DNA from: Bromus sterilis
Taxonomy: Eukaryota; Streptophyta; Magnoliopsida; Poales; Poaceae
Length of the DNA stretch: 64,000 nt
Direction: 5' to 3'
Assembly: GCA_950022295.1 (NCBI GenBank)
Contig: OX465601.1
Span: forward strand, 110,999,501-111,063,500
The notes under the pieces are model-generated. The model was not told the DNA's origin. It was given only the letters and a program-made list of their open reading frames with translations, and searched no databases. Below, piece by piece: positions 45,105 to 56,585 of the stretch; within the stretch, counting starts at the first letter, position 1, and each line of letters starts with the position of its first letter. The position numbers and the translations under genes were made by a program.

Positions 45105-45324
45105 GGTGAAAATAACATTAGTAGGCACAGAGACAAAGCAAACCAACTAAAACAAGAAAGCAAACTAGAACAAGGTAAATATTTTTTTGGGATTTTTTAT
45201 AAAGGACACTAAAGCAAAAACTGGAAGGTAAACTAACAAGACTAAAAAGCAAAGCTAAAAGATAGCGTGCAACTCCCCTACCTTGAAGACTGGAGTCCCC
45301 GGCAACGGCGTCAGAAATTACTCT

Positions 45325-46964
45325 TGATGACACTGAAGTAGTGCTCCTCGTTGGCTACCCCAAGTGGAAGGTTGAGATGTAGCGTAGCAGTAATTTCCCT
45401 CGATGAAGATACCAAGGTTTGTCTCCAGTAGGACTCCGGCAACGACAAGTAGGTGACAACGACGCTAGAAATTACTTGCACGAGATGACGTGAACCTGCA
45501 CACAGATACAAATAACTTTGCTCCCAACAAGTTCAGAGAGGTTGTCAATCTCTCCTGACTCGTTGTTTACAAAGGGTCAAACACAAGAGATAAAAGGTAA
45601 TGATAACTGCAACTAAAAAGTAAAACAGGAAATAAATTAAGGGTGTAAACAGTGGTGGAAATATGGACCGGCGTCCCATGAAATTCACTAGTGATGTCTC
45701 TCTCCCAAAAGATGATAAAAGCTATGCAAGGTGAACAAATTACAGCTGGGCAATTGATAGGATTACTGATGCAAACGAATGCTAAATATGCTACAAAAGA
45801 AAGGAAGAGGCTCAAAAGCATGGGTAGTACGCCAAGATAAGTAGACCAAAATCCATTTGCATCTACTAGTAATCATCCACCTTTAGATATCTATCCAGAA
45901 CATCTCACTGGTATTAAGTTGCGAGCTCTGCCCAAAGTGTAAACCCAAACCAACAGACAATTGCATTAAAAGAACTTTGCGTAAAATAATCAATCCTTGC
46001 AACCGCGGTTACAAGCACCGTTGTTTTCCCCCTTGTGGCAACAACACATCCCCTAGACTCATGTTTCTGTCACTCAAGCTAGTCATCGGGGGGCATGAAC
46101 CCACAATCATGTGTGACGCTCCCTCTTGGAGTTACTACCTACTACTTGTCCAAAGCAATAAACAGAACATGCAATAATTACTCGAGAAAAAAATATAAAA
46201 GATAAGAACCAAATATATTACTCATCACAATCTGAACATAGTCTCATAATCCATCAGATCCCAGAAAACTCAACAAAGCAACAACAGAAAGAATTACCTA
46301 TGTGCCTTGATCATGTAGGGAAGCTCACAAGGTCTAATACATGAAGAACAAATAGGGGGAGAGAACATCACATAGCTACTGATCATGGACCCACGGTGCA
46401 AGGTGGACTACTCACGGGTCATCTAAGAAGCGTCCATGGTGGTGGAGAAGCTCCCGGAGGTCAATCCTCCCTTCGGTAGGGTGTCGGGAAGGGTCTTCTG
46501 GCGCTCCCAATCTTGGAAGCGCGGCGGAGGCGGAACATAGGCGAGATCGCGAAAAAGGGTTCTGTCCTCGGGGGTTTCGGAGGATGAGGTAAATATAGGC
46601 GAAGGGAGCAGCCAGGGGGCCACCAGGGAGTCCAGGCGCGCCCCAGCGCGGCCCCACCCTATGTCGCGCCCACAGGGCGCATGGACCCCTGGTGGGTCCC
46701 CTCTGGGCCCCCTTCGGGACTCTGGAACCTTCTGGTACACTGATTTTGTATATATTATTCCCAGAATTTTTCTGGCATTTTACGTAATGGGAAAACCTGA
46801 AATAAAAAGACAGCAGAAAATAGAAACTGGCACTAGGGTGCACTGAGTTAATAGGTTAGTCCAAATATGATCAAAAGTGTATGAAATTGTATCAAAAGCA
46901 TAACAATATCACCCAAAACATGCATGGAGCAAGCAGAAATTATAGATACATTTGGGACGTATCA
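45325..46964 (-). repeat. Athila-type 5' LTR
   Basis: 1640 bp, TGATACGTCCC to GTGTCATCA on the minus strand. It carries the upstream ORF (46408-46437, internal stop) and the CCGGAGG hairpin with one changed base (about 46454-46476). Confidence 0.88.
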
Positions 46965-48112
46965 TGGCCAAGTAGGCCAAGTGGCCACATGGGCCAAAAG
47001 TCGATGGCGCCATGCCACTCCTTTTGTTTCTTTTTCTTTTCCTTTCTTTTAAAGAAAAACAAAAGAAATTTTATTTCTTTTAATTATTTAAATTATATTT
47101 GAATATTTAATTCATTTAATTAAATAATAAAACATATTCAAATAACTTTCCGAACAATTCGGAACCACGGAAGTTTTTCCGTCACCCCTCCAAAACGATT
47201 TTGGAGTTCTCTCTTATTTCTCCGACAATCCCGCATCTATCCTTATTGCATCGAATACCCTTAAGTGTGACACCCTACGATCCAGGAAACAACAGACATG
47301 ATCAATACACTGTCTTGATCAATGACCATCCGTCGGACCTGGTTACAATCCTAGATGGCCCCTGCGCTTTCATCGAATGAATTTCATCGTTGTTGGATCC
47401 GTTAACGTTGAGTCATGTTCCCTTTGTCCTATGGGACTTTGTTTGTCTGAAGTTTGATCGTCGGTATCCAATATACCTAGTTCACCCTCGTTACCAACAA
47501 ACACGTTTACTCGTTCTCGTGATATTACAACTTCGTGACCTAGTCACATGATTGCGCAATCTTTATGATGTAATATCACCGAGTGGGCCCAGAGTACCTA
47601 TCCGTCACTCGGATGGACAAATCTCGCTTTGATCTAATTGCATACTCATTAACATGTCTATTTCGAAATACCTGAAGTACACCTTTATGGCCAGCATATT
47701 TCAGTCAGGCGGTGGATGCAAATCAAAGTATCCTAATAGATAGTAATTACGTATGATCATTACGGTCAAAGGATCTGGTCACTACGTTATAGTTATCGCA
47801 ATGTTGAACTATGTGACTCGATCACATTGCAACAATTTTGGTTGGTGTGTGTCCATCATATCATTCACCCAATGATACGACTCCATTGTCAATAGGCGAT
47901 TATGTCCTTATGATCTGGAAACCTTGATCATCCGATTTTCCAATGGACTAGTATACTATAGTTAACTAGGGACCTGGTTGTTTTATACCACACGTGTATT
48001 AATATTTCAGCTTAATACAGTTATAGCACAATATAAAACTTAATATGAACTAATGGAATATGCCAGTAAACATATTTTATTTGCCTCTAGGGCACATTCC
48101 CAACAAAAACAT
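46965..48112 (-). repeat. Copia-like LTR, U3 half (copy D)
   Basis: On the minus strand it begins at 48112 with TGTTGGGAATGTGCCC, close to the starts of BARE/Angela-type LTRs, and runs 1.15 kb to the Athila-type element. It contains the CGTTAACGGATCC block shared with copy C. It is best explained as the other half of LTR copy A. Confidence 0.65.
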
Positions 48113-50203
48113 ATTTAATGGCATGGGTTGTAATTAGTAGGGAAATATCATGTTAAGATAGGCAAACATGGAAAAGGACAACATTTTAAGGAACTAGGCA
48201 TAATTCTAAGAAAATTTCATGTAGAACATATTGTGATCCAAGCTACGAGCTTAAAGTAATAATCGCCGCAAAACAGTAAAAACACTAACTACAACAAAAG
48301 AACATAAAAGAAAAGGAGGGAAAACCTTGTGGTGGGCTTCCCTCCACCAAGTGTCCCAGTAGCCTCGAGGGTTATCTGGAACCCATGGGAGAGAGATGGT
48401 AGTGGGTCGAGCCCATTGAAGGCAACAGAAAATGAAGGCAAAAGAAAAAGCGGGATGTGCCGGCTTCGACGGTTTTGGTGATCAGTCGCTGGCGAGGGAG
48501 AATTGGTGCTATGCTCCTGGTTCCATGTCGGGAAAACAGGGATAAGGAGGAAGAAAAAATAAGATGATGGGAAGGAAGGAGACAGATGACGATGGTGGCG
48601 GAGACGAAAAATGGATAGGGTTACGTGGGGGCGAGAGGGGAAGGCTCTAAATAGAGGGGAGGAGCAGGTCACGCGGCGGAAAAGGAGGTTCTCCTCCCTA
48701 TGCCCTGCCATTGTCATCTTCCTGAGGGAGGGGCGACCTCGAGGAGAGGGACACGCGGGGGGTAGCGCGGCCGTTGGATGGAGATCACACGGTTGAGAGC
48801 AAGTCCATACCTCTTCGGCTTAGGTGGGTTTGGGGGTTGGGCCGAGGGAGAGGGATTAGGCCCAAATGCTTAGGGGGAACACAATGCATTAATTCATTTA
48901 ATAAAGTGGGAGCAAAAAATAGTCAGAAAATATGATTTAGAACCCACATGATTTGTAGCTATTTTAGAAACTAGAATGGGTCCAATTAGTTTAAGTAATT
49001 TCAAACCTTATTTGAATTGATTTCAAATAGTTTGAACTACAACCCATATTTCTGGGAGGGCTTGGACCCGCTCGCTTTGCTAGCCCTTCAGTTTGTTTTT
49101 TTCTTTGTTGGTTCTCCCATGTCCATGAATTTTGTAAGTTCATGAATTATAAAATAAAATAAGACAATACACATATTCTAAAAAAATCATAAATTAAAAA
49201 ATGTTCATGAATCAAGATTTTTTCACGAACCTATTCACAAATTTCACAAAATGTGATGAATGAAAAAATATTTTAAATAAATATTTTCAAATTAATTTTT
49301 TGTCTAAATTGTAAAAAGTGTCATGATTTTATGGAAATCATGATTTTGAAAAAACAATCAAGAGTCAAGAATACATGCAAGATTTTTTAAAATTTGGTTT
49401 TTTCTTAAATTAAAAATAAATAATAATAAAATAAATGAAAATGAATAAGATGAATAAAAACTGGTAAAAGGAAAAACTGAAGTTAAAATGGAAGTCTTCC
49501 TCAAACCTCGTGGAATATTCCCGCTTGCTAGAAAGATTAGAAAGACAAACAAAATTTGTCATTGCATGATTTTGCTTCTCCCAACGTGCGTGTTTTCGTC
49601 GCCGGTGCTTCCGTGGAGTCAGTTGGAGTGACGCCTTCTCGTCCGTAGGATTCTCGATTGGAAGGTTTTGTTTTGTGAAATCATTAGTTGGAGAGTACCC
49701 TTCGCGAATGTTACTTTTTACTCCGATATTGATAAGTAATGTAATTTATACGCGTTATTTGTGGCAATCAGAGATTTTTGAGCCATTTTTCCATCCTGTG
49801 TGTAAGGATGCAAGGTTAGAGAAGATAATATGCTATTTTCGTAGATCCGTTTTCCAAAACAATATATTTTGAACCGCTCATCAAAATCACGAATCATTTT
49901 CACCGTTGTATTCCTCGCCTTGAGATCTTAAAACCAGATCCCATATTGATAGGTTTTGATTTTTTTTCGAGTGCAACTACAGACATAGGCACAATCATAG
50001 TCATAAACACAGATGCAACCACATCCCCAACACGTACGAAGCCACATGCATAGTCGTAACTACGTGCGCAACCATAGGTCTAGCCACATCCACAACCAAA
50101 GCCATGGGCGCAGGCAAAGTTCGCACGCGTGGCGGTTCTGGGCGCACAAAAATTAATTGTTAGAGGTAGGGGTACGCGTCAATTAGTTGCTACTTTGTTT
50201 CGC
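48113..50203. other. Unassigned DNA, probably old repeats
   Basis: 48280-48800 is GC-richer and on the minus strand resembles a leader, with CTATTTAGAGCC as a TATA-like site and a 142-codon frame of Pro/Ser/Phe-rich composition without recognisable motifs. 49080-49560 is AT-rich with repeated TTCATGAAT-like words. 49960-50110 has a loose repeat of CATAG/CAACCACA words. I see no gene. Confidence 0.4.
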
Positions 50204-50702
50204 GGGAAAAGTATATTTTCATCCCTAAACTCTTTTAAAAGTATAAAATTGGTCACTTAACTTTTCAAATCAGTTACTTTTGGTCCCTCGTGCCACTTCT
50301 GATGATTTTCTATTGACGTGGATTATTATAAGAAAAAGAGGAGCGGGGAAGGTTGCACGCACTCTAGTACCCTCACTGTGCTCCCCTTCGGCACTTTTGT
50401 CGTTGTCTCGTTGACTCACAAGAAGAGCAATAACAATGCACATTTGTCCACGCTGGTTGTGTCATATGCATATCGTACCATGTCAATGGTAAGCTGCGAG
50501 GGTCGTAGGCAGTATCACAACCTTCTCCGCTTCTCTTTATTTATTTATAACAATCCACGTCGATAGAAAATTCTCTGAAGCGGCACGAGGAACTAAAAGT
50601 AACCGAATGAAAAAGTTGAGGGACCAATTATATATCTTTTAAATTTGAGGGACCAATTTCATACTTTTGAAACTGTTCAAGGATCAAAAATTTACTTTTC
50701 CC
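50204..50702. mobile_element. Mutator-like MITE (499 bp)
   Basis: The long terminal inverted repeat begins GGGAAAAGTA and extends about 130 bp. AATTTTCTATCGACGTGGAT near the right inner end matches the inverse of the left arm. The flanks TTGTTTCG at 50195-50202 and 50703-50710 are identical over 8 bp, with a ninth base mismatched. The frame inside is not a gene. Confidence 0.85.
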
Positions 50703-50849
50703 TTGTTTCGAGCGCGTGTGTCCCCCTTACATCAAGCAACGAAATAGTAGGCCAACCTATTAGAATGTTTATTCATGTGTTAGTTATTTTTCGGTGTATT
50801 TTTATTTTCCTAAATTTCGAAATATTTAGTTTATAAAAATATTATATCT

Positions 50850-51480
50850 ATTCTTTAAAAAATTGAATTTAGAAAATGCGCCTGCAGTGTATAGATGTGT
50901 TCATGCAACTTTTAATAAATATTTATAACATTAAGAAATGTTTCTTGACATTTAAAAAATTTGGACACATTTGGAAAATTGTTTTGTGGCATTTTAAATA
51001 TTACATAATGTCAAAAAAAATTGTGTGTATTCAAAAACATTGTGCCATTGACAAATATATTTTTATGTTTCAAAACATTTACATCAATATAAAAAATGTT
51101 CATGTATTTTTAAAAAGTTTTGCACCATTCAAATATTGTTTGTGACATTTAAAAAAGTATACATGCTTTTCATTAATATGCTTATGACATTTGAAAAGAG
51201 TCTGACGTTGTTTAAAAACATTTTCGACCATTCAAAAATATTACTTAATGTGTATCAAAAAGTATTTAACATGTTTCAAAAATATTTAAAGTGTATAAAA
51301 ATGTACAACATGTATTGAAAAAATTCATCATGTATTTGGAAAAATGAAGAAAAAAAAGACATATAGAAGACAACTAATGAAGATCATGAAAAACCGATTA
51401 GAAAAATACAAGTAAAAATAGAATAAAAATGAATATAAACTTCTAAAATGAAACTAAACCAATTTGTAGAAGCTTTTTAG
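50850..51480. repeat. AT-rich degenerate short repeats
   Basis: Loosely repeated words such as AAAAATGTTCATG, GACATTTAAAAA and CAAAAACATT recur about every 25-45 bases with no exact period. Short frames here reflect low complexity. Confidence 0.5.
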
Positions 51481-51778
51481 AACTGCTCCCGACAATTGCG
51501 ATATCGGGTCAGCTCAATAACTTCGCGCAAAAGGTAAGATTGAGGGACCTTTAGATGCAAATGATAAATCAAAAGGCAACCCTTGGAAAACTTCCGGAGC
51601 AGGAGTTTTGGTGGGTTATGAGCGGTGGCACACTCACCCACTTTCACGTGTCACGTGTTGAGCACATTCATGAAGCACATGTTTTTCTTGTCTTTATTTT
51701 TTTGTTGGTTTTCTAGATTTTGCCTATTATTTCTAGGTTTCCATGAATTTTATTTTTCGCTAGTGGTAATGTGATCCC

Positions 51779-52120
51779 GAGCTCAAATGAACCCACATGA
51801 ACAGTAAATTTGAAAAAAATAGTAAAAAAAATAAAAAATCTGAAGTTTATTTGGATGAACATAAAAAAAATGTACTAACATCCTGCAAAGTTTCATCAAG
51901 AAAGGAGATCTGTAGAGGTGTGTGCACAAAAATGAGTGTTCTATAATGTGTTCTTTTGAGTGTTGATTTTTGTTTTTTTACAGACCTCCAAAGATGTGTT
52001 TTCAAGGTAAAATTTTAAAGAATGTTAAAACATCTATTGATATTCATTCACAAAAAATAGTATTTTTTAGTTTTTTTACTATTTTTACAAATTTCATTTT
52101 TATAGGGTGCATTTGAGCTC
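51779..52120. mobile_element. MITE with GAGCTCAAATG ends
   Basis: GAGCTCAAATGAACCC on the left matches the inverse of the right end (GGGTGCATTTGAGCTC). The arms continue inward through AAATTTGAAAAAAATAGTAAA for about 60 bp. A looser outer match extends to about 51765 and 52135. The target duplication is not clear. Confidence 0.7.
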
Positions 52121-53092
52121 AAGAGTATATACTCCATATTCCAATGGTTTTCCCTTCATTGTTTGGTACAACAAGGTAGCGTGTGGTAGCTATACGAAGT
52201 GATTTGCAACCTTGGGTGAATGAATAAATTAAACGACATGAAATGAAAAAAAATGGCCTCCATGATTAAGGGCCGGTGAAAAACTCTTCAAATTGCACAA
52301 CTGCATTGAAAATTTCATAATAGAGTTTGAGATCGCATACCATCAATCGGTTAGAGACTTCACATTGCGACCAACAATCATGTGCAAGTTGTAAGGTGGG
52401 AAGTTATTTTTCTCATGAAACCAAATGCACATTTATGCAAAACACTCGCCTCTCTTGCTTCATGCCTAAACTGTCTGCACTTCTGGCCAACCATGCATCA
52501 CACAACTCATACTCTCTCATCGAGTGTCCCACCATCGCCCTTGCTCAAAATAAACAACAAAAAAACATAAAAAAAAGAATAATGACAAGGATAGATGGAG
52601 TGGGAGAAAAGGGGAATGGAAGAGGGGATTTGAGTGTAATGGGTTTTTCGGAGTCCTATGTGATGGAGGTCCAGACTCTCACAAACCACCCTCCAGTCTG
52701 TAGACGTTTTGTAGGAACCTGCATGTGTGGACGCTTCCACTGACATTTGCGGCACCATGTTGTATGGCAAAATATGTCCGGACTCGTTCGTACAAAAATT
52801 TTGTGGCACAACATTGGAGATGCCCTTAGAGCATCTCCAACACTTTTCCTTTCCCCAATTATAACTACCCATTGGGGGAGTTTACATGAAAATGCACTCC
52901 AACAACTCCTCCTTCCCATATTTTGTAGATAGTCTCCCTATAAGCATTCTAACTCGTCATATCTACGGGGTTGTTTGATATTCCCCTATCCTTCGCTTCA
53001 GGTTGGCGGTAACCAACGATGGGAAGAATCAGGTTGCACTCGATGCCTCACCTCACTCACCTCCTCCTTGATACTTTGCGTATGCTTCCGTG
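52121..53092. other. Unassigned DNA with facing Harbinger-like ends
   Basis: TTGGAGATGCCCTTAGAGCATCTCCAA at about 52814-52840 places two GAGCATCTCCAAC-type ends around a TTA, as when two PIF/Harbinger-like MITEs meet at one TTA target. The frames at 52327-52743 and on the reverse strand show no recognisable domain. Confidence 0.45.
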
Positions 53093-53483
53093 TGATACAT
53101 CCCAAAACGTATCTATAATTTTTGCTTGCTCCATGCATGTTTTGTGTGATATTGCTATGTTTTAGATACACTTTCATACACTTTTGTTCATATTTAGACT
53201 AACCTATTAACTGAGTTCACCCTAGTGCTAGTTCTTGTTTTCTGCTGTTTTTCTATTTCAGGTTTCCCCATATTAAAAGTGCTCCAAAAATTCCGGAAAA
53301 ATCCAATAAAAATCAGCATTTCGGAAGCTTCCAGGTTCACTGAAGAAGGCCCAGAGGGGCCCCACCTGGTGCCTAGGCGCCCAGGTGGCGCGGCCTAGGG
53401 TGGGGCCGCGCCGGGAGGCCGCCTGGACACCTGGTGGCCCCCTGGTTTCCCCTTCTCCTATTTATTCTCCGTCACGGGAAACC
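53093..53483 (+). repeat. Athila-type 5' LTR, first part
   Basis: TGATACATCCCAAAACG opens the LTR of the element running off the right edge. It is interrupted by the Tat-like element, with AAACC at 53479-53483 repeated at 60366-60370. Confidence 0.88.
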
Positions 53484-54037
53484 TGTCGTGGAAAAGTCAT
53501 GGCAGATGTCCGTAGAGTCGGACTTATCATGGGACCTTTGCTGCGAGGCGAATTCGAGGAGAGAGTCGACATAGGCACAAGACTCGGAGAGTTACCCAGG
53601 TTTGGCCCCGACGGTGCGGTAAAGACCTACTCCTGCTTTTTGACTATAGGGGAATCGACTCTTCAATAGGAAGAGTCGATCGTATCGATTACAGTGATGA
53701 TGTTTTGCTACCTTAGTCTCGTGGAGATATAGGTTATGGCGCAAGTTGTCTAATCCTGGCTTGAGGTAAGTTCTGGCTCTAGTTCCCGTGGACCTCGGCT
53801 TATAAAGGCGCCAGGTCCCGGGATTCCTAGAGTCCGACTCCTATACGACATGGAGTTCTATTCTACTTTACAAGTTTTCTACGTGCTATACAAGGTAAGT
53901 CGAATTCCTTCTAAGTCTTCAATATTCACGCTTGGCACGTCAGACTCCTAGTCAGGTCTTCTTTGTGGGCCTTCATATGTAAGTCGGCCCGGAGGTTCCT
54001 AATGCCGGGTCTATGGGCCTAATCCATCCCCCCGACA
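53484..54037 (-). repeat. Tat-like 3' LTR
   Basis: TGTCGTGGAAAAGTC to CCCCCGACA, the same length as 59812-60365 with few differences. A palindromic CTTATAAAG-type box lies near 53800. Confidence 0.9.
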
Positions 54038-54477
54038 TTAGCCCCTAGGATTGTTGTGATGCTTCAGTCTTCACAACAATCTTCTTTTATTTTCTTCATG
54101 GACGCCGGCTCTTCATGGATCAGGGACCGACTTTATGCTTGGAGTTGATTGGGAGTCAGAGTCGTCTCTCTACAAACTTGCTTCAATTTCTTTTTTTCCA
54201 TGAAGTCGGCTTTTCGTTGAATCAGCTATCATCTAATGCTTTACTAGAAGTCGACGCCTAACTCCTTTTAGCTTCTCGTTTCCTTTTACTTGAGGATTTT
54301 TCCTTTGACCTTTGGTCAAAGATCCGGTTTAGTTTTTATGATCACACTGCACGGCACGCCGGTTAGAGGCATTATTGCTTGTAGTGGGAATCGAGGAGTC
54401 TTTCCATAAATGCTATCTACCATGGGTAGTTATCCCGTATTATTTATGGCATTAATGGATCCTCCCCATGAATCTAC

Positions 54478-54486
54478 TATAAATAT
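54478..54486 (+). promoter_or_regulatory. TATA box of the antisense ORF
   Basis: CTATAAATA lies about 70 bases before the ATG at 54549, followed by a pyrimidine-rich CTTCTTCCTCTTCC leader. It faces opposite to the retrotransposon's own transcription. Confidence 0.55.
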
Positions 54487-54548
54487 CCCTTGGATAGCTT
54501 GATCTTTCAAGCGCATCCATCTCCTTCTTCCTCTTCCTGTTTTTCTCC

Positions 54549-55124
54549 ATGGCACCTAAGATAGAGGCCTCTTCTCCTTTGGCATCCAACGAGCCCGATC
54601 CTCGTGCAAGTACTCGAGGTCGCGACCGTGGTCGTGGTCGTGGCCGTGGTAGAGGTCGTGATTGTGGCAGAGGTAGAGGAAGAAGTACTCGTGCCACCTC
54701 TCCTTCTGAATCTCCCCCTTCTTCTCCTGAGAGGAGTGAGTTCTTATTTCATATCCGGACGATTCGACGCTGGATCAAACTTCCTGAGTCTTTTTCTCAA
54801 CCTGTGATTGACTCAACGCCTTCGGGTCTTTGTCTCCGATCTGATGGATGCCCTCATGGGCCTGTCTGGGTGACGGCTAGTTTTTCTAACCATGGCACCA
54901 TGTTTTTTGAGAAAGGTTGGAAAACTTTTCTTCGCTCCAGGAATATTTCTCGAGGAGACACCATTGTATTCAAATTTGATGGTGAAGACACCTTGTCAGC
55001 TAGGATCTTTGACTCGGATGGAGACCGAGCCTGCTGTTGTGTGGAGAGCTCCAGTGATGAAGAACTCCTTAGTGAAGAAGAAGCTTCAACAGAGGATGAA
55101 GCTGACTCTGAAGAGGATGTCTGA
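54549..55124 (+). CDS. Antisense ORF with RG-rich N-terminus and B3-like domain
   Basis: An intact 191-residue frame. Residues 20-50 are Arg/Gly repeats (RGRDRGRGRGRGRGRD) likely to bind nucleic acid. Residues 60-150 fit a plant B3 DNA-binding domain: IRRWIKLPESF, then L-x-L, GPVWVTASF, FFEKGWKTFL, NISRGDTIVFKFDGE and ARIFD, in the usual order with the conserved W, GW..F and GD..VF positions. The last 35 residues are acidic (SSSDEELLSEEEASTEDE), like an activation or histone-binding tail. It lies between integrase and 3' LTR, opposite to gag-pol, with its own TATA box and an AATGAA possible poly(A) signal near 55216. Extra antisense ORFs are known in Tat-group elements. A B3-like fold here is my reading and needs a profile search. 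Confidence 0.7.
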   Translation: MAPKIEASSPLASNEPDPRASTRGRDRGRGRGRGRGRDCGRGRGRSTRATSPSESPPSSPERSEFLFHIRTIRRWIKLPESFSQPVIDSTPSGLCLRSDGCPHGPVWVTASFSNHGTMFFEKGWKTFLRSRNISRGDTIVFKFDGEDTLSARIFDSDGDRACCCVESSSDEELLSEEEASTEDEADSEEDV

Positions 55125-55329
55125 AGCTGTGGGTTTTTCTTTTTAGTAGTAGTTTGCCGAGTTTGTCTTTTGCTTGTAAGGTTGCCTCCTTTGATGTAAG
55201 ACCCATTTGGTTTGATGAATGAAATCTATGAACTTTTGTTGATTCCATGAGTTTATGAGTCGGTTTTTATTCCTGACTTGAAATATTTTCCCGGATTGTA
55301 TGAGAGCCGACCACTTATGATAGTGTATG

Positions 55330-56470
55330 TATCTGTAGCCCCCTGAGTCGATTCAGAATAATTTAGTATCTGTTAATCGACTCATAGGACAGATCGACTT
55401 GTAGCCCCCATGAGGTGGTATGGTCATGTTTTACATGTCGTACCGGGTCATCAAAGAAGAAATTTGTGTTTATGATACTTGCTTCGAAGTAGTGTAGCCC
55501 CCAAGTGTCGGGTTGTCTTGCCTACAGCAACCTGGGACTTACAATTTCTTGCATATTTTCTAAAGAATATTTTGAAGTGTTACTACCCAAGAGTCGGTAT
55601 ACTCAGCTGGGTGATGTACGGAGTCTTCTTTTGAGAAACCTTGAAGTGTAGTCCCCATGAGTCGGTGTGTGCATCTGTGTGCAGTGCCGAGTCACATAGG
55701 TCTATCTTTGAATCTGCCAAGTCTCATAGATATGGCACGAAGGGTTTTATTCCCAGCTTCCAAATAAGTCGGCGAGGGCCGGTTCGACGAATGACGATAT
55801 TCATATGTATGGCGAGAGCCGTCGCGACCGAAGTCGACTTTATATGTGCAGAAGATGCAATGAAAAAGGTGTATTCCCCATGAGTCGGTATGAGCATCTT
55901 TTGTGTAATACCGAGTCATAGAGAATTTTTTGAACTATAGTCCCCATGAGTCAGTATGAGCATCTTTTGTGCCATACCGAGTCACAAGGGTTAATGCTCA
56001 AGATATATCTTGTGGATGAAAAATGAAAAGAATATGTGATGATGCTAATGTATGCAGAAAGAAAATATAAAGGCTCATATAGAAGTCGACTCTCGATTCA
56101 TCTTTTCCTGATCTTCTCTTTGTGGAGAAGAATTTTGGGTTATCCATGAGTCGGAACTCCTCTGTATGCCTTCTCACATTGATGAGCGTTTTTCCATTTG
56201 TTTTAAAACTTCTTCTTGAGAGTTTTTTAGCCGGGTTTCGCGTATTTAGATCGTATAAGCATAAGCTATACAGGCCAAGGCTTGTTTTGCCAGTTCATGT
56301 ATATGCCGGGATTTCTTCGGATAAGAGTCGATGAGTGACATCGAGCCCCCCTACTGCCCCTGAATAAGCTTATACACTATTATTTTTACATATATATGCA
56401 GAGTTTTTGGATAAAGAGTCAATGATTGTCATCGAACTCCCCGATTCCCTTGAATAAGCAATATACATGC
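55330..56470 (-). repeat. Imperfect hairpin repeats in the 3' part of the Tat-like element
   Basis: Units introduced by TAGCCCCC/TAGTCCCCATGAG carry inverted arms: TGAGTCGATT/AATCGACTCA (55344-55353, 55375-55384), TGAGTCGGTAT/ATACCGAGTCA (55881-55891, 55908-55918) and TGAGTCAGTAT/ATACCGAGTCA (55947-55957, 55974-55984). Weaker units lie at 55411, 55503 and 55658. Two five-base-loop hairpins, TCGATG/CATCGA at 56328-56344 and TCAATG/CATCGA at 56419-56435, follow. Confidence 0.6.
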
Positions 56471-56585
56471 TCAGTACCAATAGAGGGGTAGATCAAGCCC
56501 CCAGGTCTCTGAGATATAATAATGCAATGTATGAAAATGTATGATGCAAAAAATAAATGACATGAAAAAAAAGTAAAGTGGAGTC

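Larger units (their letters stand above)
39936..46964 (-). mobile_element. Athila-type non-autonomous element with an unknown ORF
   Basis: On the minus strand it has a 5' LTR (46964-45325), a mutated Asp-tRNA PBS (about 45316-45298, TGACGCC for TGGCGCC), a leader like that of the gag-bearing copies, one intact ORF (45104-43971), a long 3' region (43970-41164) and a 3' LTR (41163-39936). It has no gag, protease, RT or integrase. The 3' region matches those of the elements at 13182 and 53093. Flanks (GGGGC on the left, TGGCC on the right) do not form a target duplication. Confidence 0.85.

Noticed and set aside
39936..46964. Calling the unknown ORF an envelope gene
   Set aside because: It sits in the gag position, not after pol, and has no N-terminal signal peptide. 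A hydrophobic C-terminus alone is not enough.
48289..48717. 142-codon minus-strand frame as a possible host gene exon
   Set aside because: Pro/Ser/Phe-rich, no recognisable domain, no partner exon. More likely a decayed LTR or leader.
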